Origin: Dethiobacter sp.
GTDB lineage: Bacteria > Bacillota > Dethiobacteria > DTU022 > UBA8154
NCBI GenBank assembly: GCA_003605065.1
Contig: QZJM01000022.1
Coordinates: 1-54,894, forward strand
Length of the DNA stretch: 54,894 nt
Direction: 5' to 3'
Part shown: positions 41,964 through 50,528 of the stretch, in pieces
Numbering within the stretch: position 1 is the stretch's first letter
How the letters are laid out: every line of letters starts with the position of its first letter
Position numbers and translations under genes: made by a program
The notes under the pieces: model-generated
Told to the model about the DNA's origin: nothing
The model's database searches: none
The model's input: the letters and a program-made list of their open reading frames with translations, nothing else

Positions 41964-43265
41964 CTAGGCTAAAATGTCTAAAATCCCCCGCATAACGCGG
42001 ACAGGCCTGTCGCTGTCTGCCGGTTCCAACACTTTTCCTCTCATGCTCCAGGGAGGCCAACCCTTCCATGCCGGTAAACCCGCGCCGCTTTCCTGATCAG
42101 AGTTGTTCCCAAGAGACACATGCATTTCCTTCAATTCAATGTCCATTTCGGCCAGGCGTTCTCTGAACAATGGTAAGCGATTCTCCAGCACTTCTTTCAC
42201 CATGAGATTCTCCACGAAAATCCTGCCGTTTACCTGCCCGTCTTCCCGCGAGATTTTTATTAAAACCTCTCCCAGAGATTCGGGCTTAAGCCTTACCCTG
42301 ATTTCACTAACCTCGTCCTTAAGGGTACGCTGTACCTGTATGCCCTTTACGATGGGATCTATTACTCTGGATGCTAAACCCGCTGGCAGACTAATTCCTT
42401 CGGGCTCCAAAAGAGGTTGTGTCCCTGTAAAAAACCCGGTCCTCCGGCCTTCCTGAAAGGATGGATTTTGTCCCTCTAATTTATCCGGCACGGCCCTGTG
42501 GTCTCCTCTGCTGGAAGGTTTTCCAGTAAAGGCATCTGCAACCTTCAGTCCTCCTTGCATTGAAGGGTTTTCACCCTCTAATTCATCCCTTACGGCCCCC
42601 TGTTCTTTTCCACTGGGCGGTTTAAGGTTTTCCAAACCTGTTTCCCCAATTTTCCAAGCTTCGTGGCCATGCTTTGCCTTTGCCTGCTTTATTTCGGGGT
42701 AGCGATCCGGTTGCAAACCATGGTAATGCCCTGCAGCAAAGGCACTCCTCTCACAGACTGGTGCAGATTCAGGCTCTTGAGGTAAAGCAACGGTAGGGTA
42801 GTCATTCCGGCCCGTGTAGCTTTCAGCCTTCTCCATAGCATGTTCACGAACCAGGAGCAGGCCGCAACTGCCAGCGTTTTCCATCGTCTCCTGAAGTGAT
42901 GCTTCCGCTTCCGCTTTTTTATGCTGCCCTCCCTCCGGTTCAGGCACTGTTTCGGAGGCGTCAGTTTCTTCTTTCGATACCTCCCCCACCGTTGCGTCCC
43001 CTAAGGAAATAGAAAGGTCCGGGTCATTTCCTGCAAAACCTTCGCTATAACCAATGTGCATGTCCTTTTCCATATGCGCTGCCCTTTCCTGAAGCGGAAT
43101 AGCCTCTTGGCTATCCGACTGCACTTCTTTCCGGCTTTCTGCGGAACAGAGACCCATGGTTTCGTCCAGTACCCGTATAAATTGTTGGGGAGCATCAGCA
43201 TTTACCGGCGGGGCTGCCCACTTTCCTCCAGGCGAGAAGCTAATACCAGGCAGTATCATCTCCAT
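41964..43265 (-). CDS. fliK: Hook-length control protein FliK
   Basis: This protein of about 433 residues has a poorly conserved, repeat-like N-terminal two thirds rich in Glu, Gly and Pro. The C-terminal domain is the conserved part (EIRVRLKPESLGEVLIKISREDGQVNGRIFVENLMVKEVLENRLPLFRERL). FliK measures hook length and triggers the FlhB switch. Two imperfect internal copies of a GxPSxRGDHRAVPDKLEGxNPS-like segment appear near residues 225-275. The ATG at 43265 follows AGGAGG; a GTG at 43274 is less well placed. Confidence 0.9.
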   Translation of the reverse strand: MEMILPGISFSPGGKWAAPPVNADAPQQFIRVLDETMGLCSAESRKEVQSDSQEAIPLQERAAHMEKDMHIGYSEGFAGNDPDLSISLGDATVGEVSKEETDASETVPEPEGGQHKKAEAEASLQETMENAGSCGLLLVREHAMEKAESYTGRNDYPTVALPQEPESAPVCERSAFAAGHYHGLQPDRYPEIKQAKAKHGHEAWKIGETGLENLKPPSGKEQGAVRDELEGENPSMQGGLKVADAFTGKPSSRGDHRAVPDKLEGQNPSFQEGRRTGFFTGTQPLLEPEGISLPAGLASRVIDPIVKGIQVQRTLKDEVSEIRVRLKPESLGEVLIKISREDGQVNGRIFVENLMVKEVLENRLPLFRERLAEMDIELKEMHVSLGNNSDQESGAGLPAWKGWPPWSMRGKVLEPADSDRPVRVMRGILDILA

Positions 43266-43354
43266 TTTTTTCACCTCCTTTCTTACCCCTTAACTGGCCT
43301 TATGTACCCACCTGCCACCTTCCTTTTAAGCATGCTGCTGTCGGTGTAAAAACC

Positions 43355-43798
43355 CTACCTGCGGGCAAAACCGGTTATGGCAAACTCATCGTTCATCTTC
43401 TGTTCATTAAGTTTGTTCTCCAGGTTAAAGGCAATGCGTTTTTTTTCCTTTAAACGGCTGAGTATTTTCCTTTCCAGCATCTTAGACTCTAACTGGCGGC
43501 GTTCTCTTAAAACTTCTGCCTCCTTCTCCTGTACAGTCTGTTCCTTACTGGATATACACCCCGTTAAATAATCGGCATAAAGTGAACAGAGGAGCCTGCC
43601 ATTTAGGTCAAAACCTCCACCGCTTTCGGTTTTCTGCCCATTGTAAACCTCTAGAAGCTCATCCTTCAGGCATGATAATTCTTCTAACGATTCCTTTAGA
43701 GAATTTAGAGCACCGGCTAATTTACTCTGGGCCGCTTTTTCCCTCTCCTCCCGGTATTCTAAAACCTTTTGCAACCTGAATGTGAATCTGCCGTTCAT
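43355..43798 (-). CDS. fliJ: Flagellar export chaperone FliJ
   Basis: This 147-residue, largely coiled-coil protein fits FliJ: RFTFRLQKVLEYREEREKAAQSKLA at the start and long charged helices to the end. FliJ sits in the centre of the FliI ring and activates the export gate. Its ATG overlaps the fliI stop (ATGA), the usual arrangement. Confidence 0.9.
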   Translation of the reverse strand: MNGRFTFRLQKVLEYREEREKAAQSKLAGALNSLKESLEELSCLKDELLEVYNGQKTESGGGFDLNGRLLCSLYADYLTGCISSKEQTVQEKEAEVLRERRQLESKMLERKILSRLKEKKRIAFNLENKLNEQKMNDEFAITGFARR

Positions 43799-45120
43799 TT
43801 TTCAAACACCTCCCTCAGAAGAGATACAGACTCGGTATAAGGCACATGTTCATCAATTTTCTGGCAAAGAAAGGAGTTTATGGTGTCATGATATTTCCTG
43901 GCCTCGTCAATTTTAGCATCGCTTCCCTCCACATAAGCGCCGATGTTTATTAAATCTTCAGCTTCCCGATAGGTAGCCAGCAAATTTTTAAGCCTGCCGG
44001 AGAGTTCCTGCTGTTCCCGGGGCGTCACATCAAGCATTAACCTGCTGCTGCTCTCTAAAACATCAATAGCGGGAAAATGATTCTTTGCCGCCAGGGAGCG
44101 TCTTAGAACCAGGTGGCCATCGAGAATGCTCCTTACCGTATCAGCTATGGGTTCGTTAAAATCATCTCCTTCAACCAAAACAGTATAAAAACCCGTAATT
44201 GAACCCTTTCTTAACTTTCCCGCCCGTTCCAGCAGCTTCGGCAGCATGGCAAACACTGAAGGGGTATAACCCTTTGTTGTGGGAGGCTCTCCTATGGCCA
44301 GGCCCACCTCTCTTTGCGCCATAGCCAGGCGGGTTACGGAATCCATCATCAACAGCACTTTAAGGCCCTGCTCGCGGAAGTATTCAGCGATGGTGGTTGC
44401 CACCAGCGCTCCCTTTATTCTGATCAGGGCAGGTTGATCCGAGGTAGCTACCACCACAACAGAACGTTTGAGCCCCTCTTTCCCCAAATCCCTTTCCAAA
44501 AACCCGCCAACCTCCCGGCCCCGCTCTCCAATAAGCCCGATAACATTAACATCAGCCCCACTATGGCGGGCAATCATGCCTAACAGGGTACTTTTCCCCA
44601 CGCCACTTCCGGAAAATATGCCGACCCGCTGTCCTTCTCCACATGTTAACAGGCTGTCTATGCATTTTACTCCTGTAGAAAGGATTTCATCTATGCGGCA
44701 CCTTTCCAGGGGATTTAAAGGGGGGCTTTCTACAGGCCGTTTTTCCATGGCAGGCAAAAAACTGTCCTTTAAAAGGGGTCTGCCCAATCCATCCAATACC
44801 CTGCCCAACAATTCGCTGCCTACAGCCACAGAAAATGTCTCCCCGCTTGATGCTACCCGGCTGCCGGGGGAAATCCCCGTCAACTCTCCCAGGGGCATGG
44901 CAATGACCGTATTATTGCGAAAACCCACTACTTCTGCGGGAAGGGGTGAAGACCCGTGGACATAAATGCGGCAAATCTCCCCCAAAGCAGCTTTAAGGCC
45001 CTTTATCTCGATGGTTAATCCCACCACCTGGCTGACCCTGCCCGTTAGCTTAAGGGTGGAGGTCTCTGCCAGTACACTATGGTACCTGAAAAAATCAATC
45101 TGCCGGCATTTGGGTTGCAT
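43795..45120 (-). CDS. fliI: Flagellum-specific ATPase FliI
   Basis: This 441-residue ATPase of the F1-beta type powers or regulates flagellar export. Walker A is GSGVGKST near residue 172, with GLIGERGREVGGF, LLMMDSVTRLAMAQREVGLA and GFYTVLVEGDDFNEP downstream. The length is normal. GGAGGCC precedes the ATG at 45120, which lies 26 bases inside fliH, so it is coupled to fliH. Confidence 0.96.
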   Translation of the reverse strand: MQPKCRQIDFFRYHSVLAETSTLKLTGRVSQVVGLTIEIKGLKAALGEICRIYVHGSSPLPAEVVGFRNNTVIAMPLGELTGISPGSRVASSGETFSVAVGSELLGRVLDGLGRPLLKDSFLPAMEKRPVESPPLNPLERCRIDEILSTGVKCIDSLLTCGEGQRVGIFSGSGVGKSTLLGMIARHSGADVNVIGLIGERGREVGGFLERDLGKEGLKRSVVVVATSDQPALIRIKGALVATTIAEYFREQGLKVLLMMDSVTRLAMAQREVGLAIGEPPTTKGYTPSVFAMLPKLLERAGKLRKGSITGFYTVLVEGDDFNEPIADTVRSILDGHLVLRRSLAAKNHFPAIDVLESSSRLMLDVTPREQQELSGRLKNLLATYREAEDLINIGAYVEGSDAKIDEARKYHDTINSFLCQKIDEHVPYTESVSLLREVFEK

Positions 45121-45829
45121 ATTTGGCCTCCTTTAAGAGGGCCTCCCGCAAAACATTAAACCTTTCCTGAAGGGAGGACTCCACAAGGGCGTACTGCCCC
45201 TGGACTGTACAACTGCCCTTTTCCACTTCCTCTGAGGGTAGAAATTTTATGGAGGCATCATCTGTCAGTAGTTCCTGGAAGAAAACCTTATGGGCGCGGC
45301 ACACGCCCAAGTCCTCGGGGTTAACTCTGACAATGATGCTTTCGTCCCCGGCCAGAAGGGAAATGGCTTCGGCAACGATATCTTTGATTATGCCCGGCTC
45401 AAAAAGAAGGCTGGTTTTTATCAGGGATTTGGCAATACGCAGGGATAGCTCCACTACCTGGGGTTCTGCAAATTTAATAATCTCCTCCCGGATTTGCCTT
45501 ACAGAAGCCATCAGTTCCCTGGCTTCCTCCAGGAGCCTCTCCCTCTCCCTGTTGCCCTCTTCCAGGCCCCTTCTCAAAGCTTCCTCTTTCAACGCTCCTG
45601 CCTCCATATGTGCCTGGCGTAAAATTTGCTGTGCCTTTTCTTCGGCTTCTTTTACAATCTTTTCTGCTTCATCATGAGCCCCATAGCCCTCATCCTCCGG
45701 CGCCTCAGTTAAGATCTCATCATCTTCTGCCGGGGGGTTTTCATCCTCTGCGGCAACTGCCGGTTGTTGAAGAGGCACCTTATAGAACCCTGACTCCAGC
45801 GTGCGATCCGATTTGATTATTTTATACAA
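45095..45829 (-). CDS. fliH: Flagellar assembly protein FliH
   Basis: This protein of about 244 residues fits FliH, the FliI regulator. It has an N-terminal YKIIKSDRTLESGF segment, an acidic region, a long helix rich in Glu and Ala (AEKIVKEAEEKAQQILRQAH) and the C-terminal globular domain (LSLRIAKSLIKTSLLFEPGII). I chose a TTG at 45829 because GGGGAGG lies nine bases before it and the product then starts like other FliH proteins. This start overlaps the fliG stop by eight bases; a GTG at 45847 is the alternative. Confidence 0.88.
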   Translation of the reverse strand: MYKIIKSDRTLESGFYKVPLQQPAVAAEDENPPAEDDEILTEAPEDEGYGAHDEAEKIVKEAEEKAQQILRQAHMEAGALKEEALRRGLEEGNRERERLLEEARELMASVRQIREEIIKFAEPQVVELSLRIAKSLIKTSLLFEPGIIKDIVAEAISLLAGDESIIVRVNPEDLGVCRAHKVFFQELLTDDASIKFLPSEEVEKGSCTVQGQYALVESSLQERFNVLREALLKEAKYATQMPAD

Positions 45830-46841
45830 TGATGGTATCCTCCCCACCGCGGGCCAGGATTATTCCCCCCGTTTCATCCAGCTGCCGGATTACCGCAACG
45901 ATGCGCTGTTGGGCTTCTTCCACGTCCCTCAGCCTTACTGGCCCCATAAATTCGATATCTTCCTTTAATATTTCCGCCCCTCGCTTGGAGATGTTTCTAA
46001 AGATGCGCTCGCTTACGTCTGGGTCAACTCCTTTCAAAGCCAGGGCCAGCTCTTTAGTGTCAATTTCTCTTAAGATGCGCTGTATGGCGTTATCATCCAG
46101 GGTGACAATGTCTTCAAATACAAACATCCTCTTGCGTATTTCATCTGTCAGCTCGGCATCGTACTTCTCCAGTTCCTCCAAAATATGTTTTTCCGTGCCG
46201 CGGTCTACTTGGTTTAATATATTTACCAGGGAAGGTATGCCCCCGGAAGCAGTGAAGTCCTGGAACATGATATTTGACAGCCGGCTTTCCAACACTTTCT
46301 CCACTTCTTTCAGGACTTCCGGCGATGTCCGTTCCATTAATGCCATCCTCCTGGCAATATCAGGCTGCATTTCCGGAAGCAGTTCTGAAAGAATTACAGC
46401 TGACTGCTCCGGTTGTAAATATGAAAGAATAAGGGCTATAGTCTGGGGATGTTCCTGGCCGATAATATTTGTCAACTGCTTGGGGTTCACTTCCCGGACA
46501 AAGCTAAAGGGTTTTATCTGGGAGGTTTCTTTTAGCTTTTTAATTATGATGCTGGCCTTTTGGCTGCCCAGGGTCCTTTCCAGTATATCCCTGGCATAAT
46601 TTATACCCCCATCGATCATATTCTGCTTTGCCTCTATCAAAAGAAGGAACTCATCAACGACTTTTTCAACCTTCTCATTCGAAACAGAAGTGGTGTTGGC
46701 GATTTCCATGGTTATGCGTTCTATTTCACTATCGGAAAAACGTTTTAAGATCTGGGAGGAAACCTCCGGGCCTAAACTGATGAGAAAAACCGCCGCCTTT
46801 TCAATACCCTTCAGTTCTTTGCCGCGCTTCAGGCCAATCAC
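45822..46841 (-). CDS. fliG: Flagellar motor switch protein FliG
   Basis: This protein of about 339 residues is the rotor protein that contacts MotA. It has the N-terminal FliF-binding part (GIEKAAVFLISLGPEVSSQILKRFSD), the central EHPQTIALILSYL motif, and the C-terminal torque helix with charged residues (IQRILREIDTKELALALKGVDPDVSERIFRNISKRGAEIL). I chose a GTG at 46841 that overlaps the fliF stop (GTGA) and follows GGAGG by seven bases; the frame stays open to 46862. Confidence 0.95.
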   Translation of the reverse strand: MIGLKRGKELKGIEKAAVFLISLGPEVSSQILKRFSDSEIERITMEIANTTSVSNEKVEKVVDEFLLLIEAKQNMIDGGINYARDILERTLGSQKASIIIKKLKETSQIKPFSFVREVNPKQLTNIIGQEHPQTIALILSYLQPEQSAVILSELLPEMQPDIARRMALMERTSPEVLKEVEKVLESRLSNIMFQDFTASGGIPSLVNILNQVDRGTEKHILEELEKYDAELTDEIRKRMFVFEDIVTLDDNAIQRILREIDTKELALALKGVDPDVSERIFRNISKRGAEILKEDIEFMGPVRLRDVEEAQQRIVAVIRQLDETGGIILARGGEDTIIV

Positions 46842-48403
46842 TTCTGATCCTCCATGAGCCACATCCTAAGCAGCGAAATTACCGTTTCCGGATTTTGTTG
46901 AGTAAGATTTTTGATTCTCTTTTTATGCTTGTCTTCTTCACCTATTTCCGGCAGCCTCTCCTCAATGGTAAATTGCAGATCAGCAGCAGCCGCCGACTTA
47001 TATTGGGCCTGCTCTTCCAGGAAATACTTTAACCTTCCCAATAGCAGCATGAAAAATATTAACCCTGCCAGAACAACTGCTCCTGTCAGCCCGTACCTGA
47101 TATACATTTGGTTTTTTTCAGCCTTGGCAGCCTTTTCCATTGCCATAATGGTCTCTTCCAGGTAAGTAGTGTCAAAACCTATAGATGCTATGCTGACTTG
47201 ATCGCCCCTCTCGCCGGAAAGCCCCAGGGCAGCAGCCACAAGGTTTTCTAACTCCTGCATTTGCAGGGAAGTTAGTGTGCCCAGGCTGTTATCATAAATT
47301 ACTGAAGCTGAAAGGTTTTTTACCTTTCCCGGGGCTTTTATGGAATGGGTACTGGTCTCGGAGATTTCATAATTCTCTATTTCATCCAACCTGGCATACC
47401 TGCTCTCTCCCTGCCCGGAATTATAATGGGGATAAGCGGGAATATTGCTGTCCGTGCCGGTTTCACCCCCGGGTAAAGAACCGCTTCCCTCGAATTCTTC
47501 CTCTGTGCGGGAACGGCTCCTTAAGACAGGCTCGCCATAAGTAATCTCCGTAATCTCTTGCGAATCAAAATCCAAATCAGCTGTTACCATGGCCACAACC
47601 GTGCCGCCGCCCAAAACTCTTTCCAACATTCCCTGGAGGCGTGATTCCAGTTCCTTTTCAAAGGCTTTTTTGATATCCAGCTGTTTTAAGGTAGCGGAAA
47701 CACTAAAATCTCCGGGAGAAAATCCTTCACTCCCCACTTTGGAAAGGATTCTACCCTGAGTGTCGATGACGGTAACATTTTCAGGGGTTAAATTCTCCAC
47801 GCTCCCCGCAATAAGATACACAATACCCATAACCTGGTCATTTCTCAGTTGGCTTAAAGGATTGAGTTTTAGGACCACTGAAGCGGTAGCTGCAGATGTT
47901 TCTCTTAAAAAGACGCTGGGCTCAGGGATTACCAGATGCACCCTGGCCTGGCTTATTCCTTCAATCTGGGTAATTGTCCGCTGCAGTTCCCCCTGCAGTG
48001 CCCGCTGATAATTAAGCCGCCTCTCTGACTCCGATACCCCAAGCTTGGTCTGATCAAACAACTCAAAACCTGTGCTGCCGCCGTAGAGGCTGCCGTCACT
48101 GCTCAGGGTAATTCTGAGTTCATCGATACGGTTTTCCGCTACCAGGATTTCCTGCCCCCCGGCTCCCAGAGTATAGGGGACACCCATCTCGTTCAAGCGG
48201 GCTATAACTGCGGCGGCACTGTCAGTATTCAATCCCCTGAAGAGAAGTCCCATTTTCGGGGTGGAAAAATAATTTATGAACAAAACCGAAGCAGTGAGAA
48301 AGGCAGCGGTAAATACCAGTATGCTAATTTTTTTCGGCGTGCTCAGGCCCTTCCATAACACAAACAGACCTGCACCCAGTTGTTTATGTCCTGCTCCTTC
48401 CAA
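46838..48403 (-). CDS. fliF: Flagellar MS-ring protein FliF
   Basis: This 521-residue protein has two membrane helices (near residues 28-48 and 430-452) around the periplasmic ring-building domains. Family motifs are GLNTDSAAAVIARLNEMGVPY, ERRLNYQRALQGELQRTI and SQARVHLVIPEPSVFLRE. The C-terminal tail binds FliG. The start is a TTG at 48403 with AAGGAGG before it. FliF is the first ring built, so its place early in the operon is usual. Confidence 0.95.
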   Translation of the reverse strand: MEGAGHKQLGAGLFVLWKGLSTPKKISILVFTAAFLTASVLFINYFSTPKMGLLFRGLNTDSAAAVIARLNEMGVPYTLGAGGQEILVAENRIDELRITLSSDGSLYGGSTGFELFDQTKLGVSESERRLNYQRALQGELQRTITQIEGISQARVHLVIPEPSVFLRETSAATASVVLKLNPLSQLRNDQVMGIVYLIAGSVENLTPENVTVIDTQGRILSKVGSEGFSPGDFSVSATLKQLDIKKAFEKELESRLQGMLERVLGGGTVVAMVTADLDFDSQEITEITYGEPVLRSRSRTEEEFEGSGSLPGGETGTDSNIPAYPHYNSGQGESRYARLDEIENYEISETSTHSIKAPGKVKNLSASVIYDNSLGTLTSLQMQELENLVAAALGLSGERGDQVSIASIGFDTTYLEETIMAMEKAAKAEKNQMYIRYGLTGAVVLAGLIFFMLLLGRLKYFLEEQAQYKSAAAADLQFTIEERLPEIGEEDKHKKRIKNLTQQNPETVISLLRMWLMEDQK

Positions 48404-48440
48404 GAAAAACCATCCTCCTTAATCCCCATGACCGGAATAG

Positions 48441-48737
48441 TTAAAACTGCATCCGTGATACTTCCTGGTAAGCCTCTACCAGCTTGTTTCGAATTTGCAC
48501 CGTAAGCTGCAGGGCCAATTTCGCTTTTTCGGTCATTAGCATTACCTGGTGCACATCGTCTAGTTCCCCCAGCACCATCTTCTCCGTTACCTCATCCGCT
48601 TTCAGTTGTAATTGGTTAACTTCTTTGAGGGCTTTAAACAGGACGTCTGTAAAGTCCCGGGGAGAAGCATCCTTCGCTTTAATTTCACCAACTCTGCTCC
48701 CCTGGGGAATCAGCATAGTAACAGGGTTTATCTTCAT
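48441..48737 (-). CDS. fliE: Hook-basal body protein FliE
   Basis: This 98-residue protein matches FliE, which joins the MS ring to the rod. The family segment is DFTDVLFKALKEVNQLQLKADEVTEKMVLG, followed by VMLMTEKAKLALQLTVQIRNKLVEAYQEVSRMQ. The length is normal. It lies between flgC and fliF, the standard order. Confidence 0.95.
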   Translation of the reverse strand: MKINPVTMLIPQGSRVGEIKAKDASPRDFTDVLFKALKEVNQLQLKADEVTEKMVLGELDDVHQVMLMTEKAKLALQLTVQIRNKLVEAYQEVSRMQF

Positions 48738-48754
48738 TTATACTTCTCCCTTCC

Positions 48755-49168
48755 CTAACCTCGTCCTATTTCTAAAGCCTTTAAGAACATTCCCTTGAAA
48801 GCATTTACAGCTGTTACATTAGCCTCGTAAGCCCGGGTGGCAGTAATCATATCCACCATTTCATTAACGACATTTATATTGGGCCTGGCCACATAGCCAT
48901 TCTCATCAGCGTCAGGATGCCCGGGGTCATGCACCAGCTGAGGAGGAGTGCTGTCCCTGCTGATACCCACTACTTTTACCCCATTACCGCTTTTATCCCT
49001 TACCCGGCCCATTATTTCCGAAAATATTGCTGTCTGCCTTCGATAAGGGCCACCCTCTGCTGTCCTGGTAGTATTGATGTTGGCAAGGTTATTGGCGATA
49101 AGGTCCATCCTTAATCTTTCAGCCGTCATACCTGTGGCGCTAATTTTCATGGCCTCAAAAAGCCTCAT
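48755..49168 (-). CDS. flgC: Flagellar basal-body rod protein FlgC
   Basis: This protein of about 137 residues is a proximal rod subunit. It has the family N terminus (KISATGMTAERLRMDLIANNLANINTTR), a short variable middle, and the C-terminal NVVNEMVDMITATRAYEANVTAVNAFK motif. GGAGG precedes the ATG at 49168, four bases after flgB. Confidence 0.95.
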   Translation of the reverse strand: MRLFEAMKISATGMTAERLRMDLIANNLANINTTRTAEGGPYRRQTAIFSEIMGRVRDKSGNGVKVVGISRDSTPPQLVHDPGHPDADENGYVARPNINVVNEMVDMITATRAYEANVTAVNAFKGMFLKALEIGRG

Positions 49169-49171
49169 CAA

Positions 49172-49582
49172 TTATCTCCTCCCCTCATTGATCACATAAC
49201 GAAGAACACCTAACCTGTCATTTAACTGCTGCGAGAGGGCGTTGTAATACAGCTGATTTATAGCCAGCTGGGCCATCTCCTTATCCACATCCACATTGTT
49301 ACCGTCACTGCGCATTGAAGTAGCATTATCCCTGACAACGCGAGTGTCACCAACGCCTCCCCCACCTCTGCTTGCAATATGACCCGGGCTGGTAACTGCA
49401 AAGTTTCTTTTTCCTGTCACAGCGGCATGCTTTAGTATTTCTTCAAACTGAACATAAGACCGCTTGAACTGGGGAGTATTCACATTAGACAGGTTATGGG
49501 CATGGACGCGCTGCCGTAAGGCGGAAGCATCCATGCCTTTTATCAAATACATAAAAACTTTGCCTGACCACAGCTCATGCAT
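49172..49582 (-). CDS. flgB: Flagellar basal-body rod protein FlgB
   Basis: This protein of about 136 residues is the first rod subunit and the first gene of the main flagellar operon. The N-terminal motif RVHAHNLSNVNTPQFKRSYVQFEEIL and the C-terminal VDVDKEMAQLAINQLYYNALSQQLN segment are typical. I chose the ATG at 49582 because GGGAGGT lies just before it. Two c-di-GMP-I riboswitches lie in its leader, so the whole operon below is probably under c-di-GMP control. Confidence 0.94.
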   Translation of the reverse strand: MHELWSGKVFMYLIKGMDASALRQRVHAHNLSNVNTPQFKRSYVQFEEILKHAAVTGKRNFAVTSPGHIASRGGGGVGDTRVVRDNATSMRSDGNNVDVDKEMAQLAINQLYYNALSQQLNDRLGVLRYVINEGRR

Positions 49583-49640
49583 CCTGTAACCTCCCATGTG
49601 CAGTATTTATACCCCTAAAGTCATTTTGGGCCAGAACACA

Positions 49641-49742
49641 AAAATCCCGCTTCGGCAACCTGGCGATCATAGCCCTCCTGAGGCCTTAGACCCATAGCTT
49701 TGCGCACCTCTCTTTCGAGAGGGTTGCCCTTATCGGTCAGGA
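49641..49742 (-). ncRNA. Cyclic-di-GMP-I (GEMM) riboswitch, gene-proximal copy
   Basis: The minus strand shows the GEMM-I pattern: AAGGGCAACC, a hairpin CCTCTC-GAAA-GAGAGG with a GNRA tetraloop, then GCGCAAAGCTATGGGTCTAA and the closing CGCCAGGTTGCCG. The 5' GGCAACC and 3' GGTTGCC arms pair perfectly. It ends about 60 bases before the flgB start. I cannot see a clear terminator between it and the gene, so the output mode (termination, translation or other) is open. Confidence 0.9.
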
Positions 49743-49798
49743 ATTCTTCCTCTTTCTTTATTAAGCCAGTTTTTATTCAGGATTTATAACCATAGACA

Positions 49799-49902
49799 CA
49801 AAAATCCCGCTTCGGCAGCCTGGCGATCATAGCCCTCCTGAGGCCTTAGACCCATAGCTTTGCGTACCTCTCTTTCGAAAGGGCTGCCTTTATCGGTCAG
49901 GA
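49799..49902 (-). ncRNA. Cyclic-di-GMP-I (GEMM) riboswitch, promoter-proximal copy
   Basis: This is a second copy, 160 bases from the first and about 93% alike in the core. It has AAGGCAGCC, a GAAA-capped hairpin, ACGCAAAGCTATGGGTCTAA and CGCCAGGCTGCCG. The arms GGCAGCC and GGCTGCC pair, and differ from the other copy by a matched A-U to G-C change. Tandem aptamers of this class can give a steeper or two-input response. Confidence 0.9.
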
Positions 49903-50057
49903 ATTGAGGTTCCTTTTGTTAATCATTTTGGGAATAATTCACATTGCCTTCTAACCATATTCTACATAAAAATCCATTTTCCTGCTCACTTTTAAAAAAT
50001 TTTAAATTTTTTTTGGTTTTTTTAGACATTGTATGCAAAGCTATAATTTCCCTACCG
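49903..50057. other. AT-rich leader/promoter interval of the flgB operon
   Basis: Between the fliS terminator and the first riboswitch lies a very AT-rich stretch with a long A/T run near 49985-50030. A promoter is expected here on the minus strand. TAGAAT near 49963 and TACAAT near 50029 are possible -10 elements, but neither has a good -35 at 17 bases. I see no gene. Confidence 0.4.
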
Positions 50058-50083
50058 AAAAAAAAGACAGCTTGAGCTGCCTG
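50058..50083 (-). terminator. Terminator of flaG-fliS
   Basis: On the minus strand AGGCAGC-TCAA-GCTGTCT forms a stem with one G-U pair, followed by TTTTTTTT. It lies about 20 bases after the fliS stop and separates flaG-fliS from the flgB operon. Confidence 0.8.
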
Positions 50084-50102
50084 ACAATTTTAAACACATT
50101 TC

Positions 50103-50471
50103 TCACCCTTTAATTGTAGCGGCTTTCCATGTATCCCTCAATTCAGTTAACATGCCTTCCACTTCCTTGATTATGGCCGCATTTTTTTTGATATTGGCCT
50201 GAACCAGGCGTTGATTCATGTAATCATAGAGATAATAAAGTTTTTCTGGTATATTCTCCTGTTCAAAATCCAGCGAGGCCATTAACTCATAAATGATATC
50301 CTGTGCCTTGCCTATGTACATGTTTGCTTTTTCAATATTCTTTTCCTCTACCCCTACCCTGGATAGTTTTAAGAACTTTAACGCCGCGTTATAGAGCATA
50401 AGCAGCAATTTTTCCGGTGAAGCTGTTCCTACCTCATTCTGTTTGTATTGATGGTAAGGGTCCGTCCGCAT
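50103..50471 (-). CDS. fliS: Flagellin export chaperone FliS
   Basis: This protein of about 122 residues is FliS, which keeps flagellin unfolded before export. It has YKQNEVGTASPEKLLLMLYNAALKFLKLS near the N terminus, then YIGKAQDIIYELMASLDFE and YLYDYMNQRLVQANI. I chose the ATG at 50471 because AAGGAG lies eight bases before it. It follows flaG and ends at a clear terminator. Confidence 0.95.
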   Translation of the reverse strand: MRTDPYHQYKQNEVGTASPEKLLLMLYNAALKFLKLSRVGVEEKNIEKANMYIGKAQDIIYELMASLDFEQENIPEKLYYLYDYMNQRLVQANIKKNAAIIKEVEGMLTELRDTWKAATIKG

Positions 50472-50528
50472 GGTAATGTCTCCTTCCCTGATCTTCCCAG
50501 GCATCTTTTCTGCGCAGCTTATTTCTCT

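Noticed and set aside
45829-46599. 256-residue plus-strand frame opposite fliG
   Set aside because: Ser-rich product typical of an antisense shadow; fliG is certain.
49731-49760. Sigma28-like -10 (ACCGATAA) in the riboswitch region, with TAAA upstream
   Set aside because: The spacing to TAAA is about 19 bases rather than 15-16, and the bases belong to the riboswitch 5' arm.
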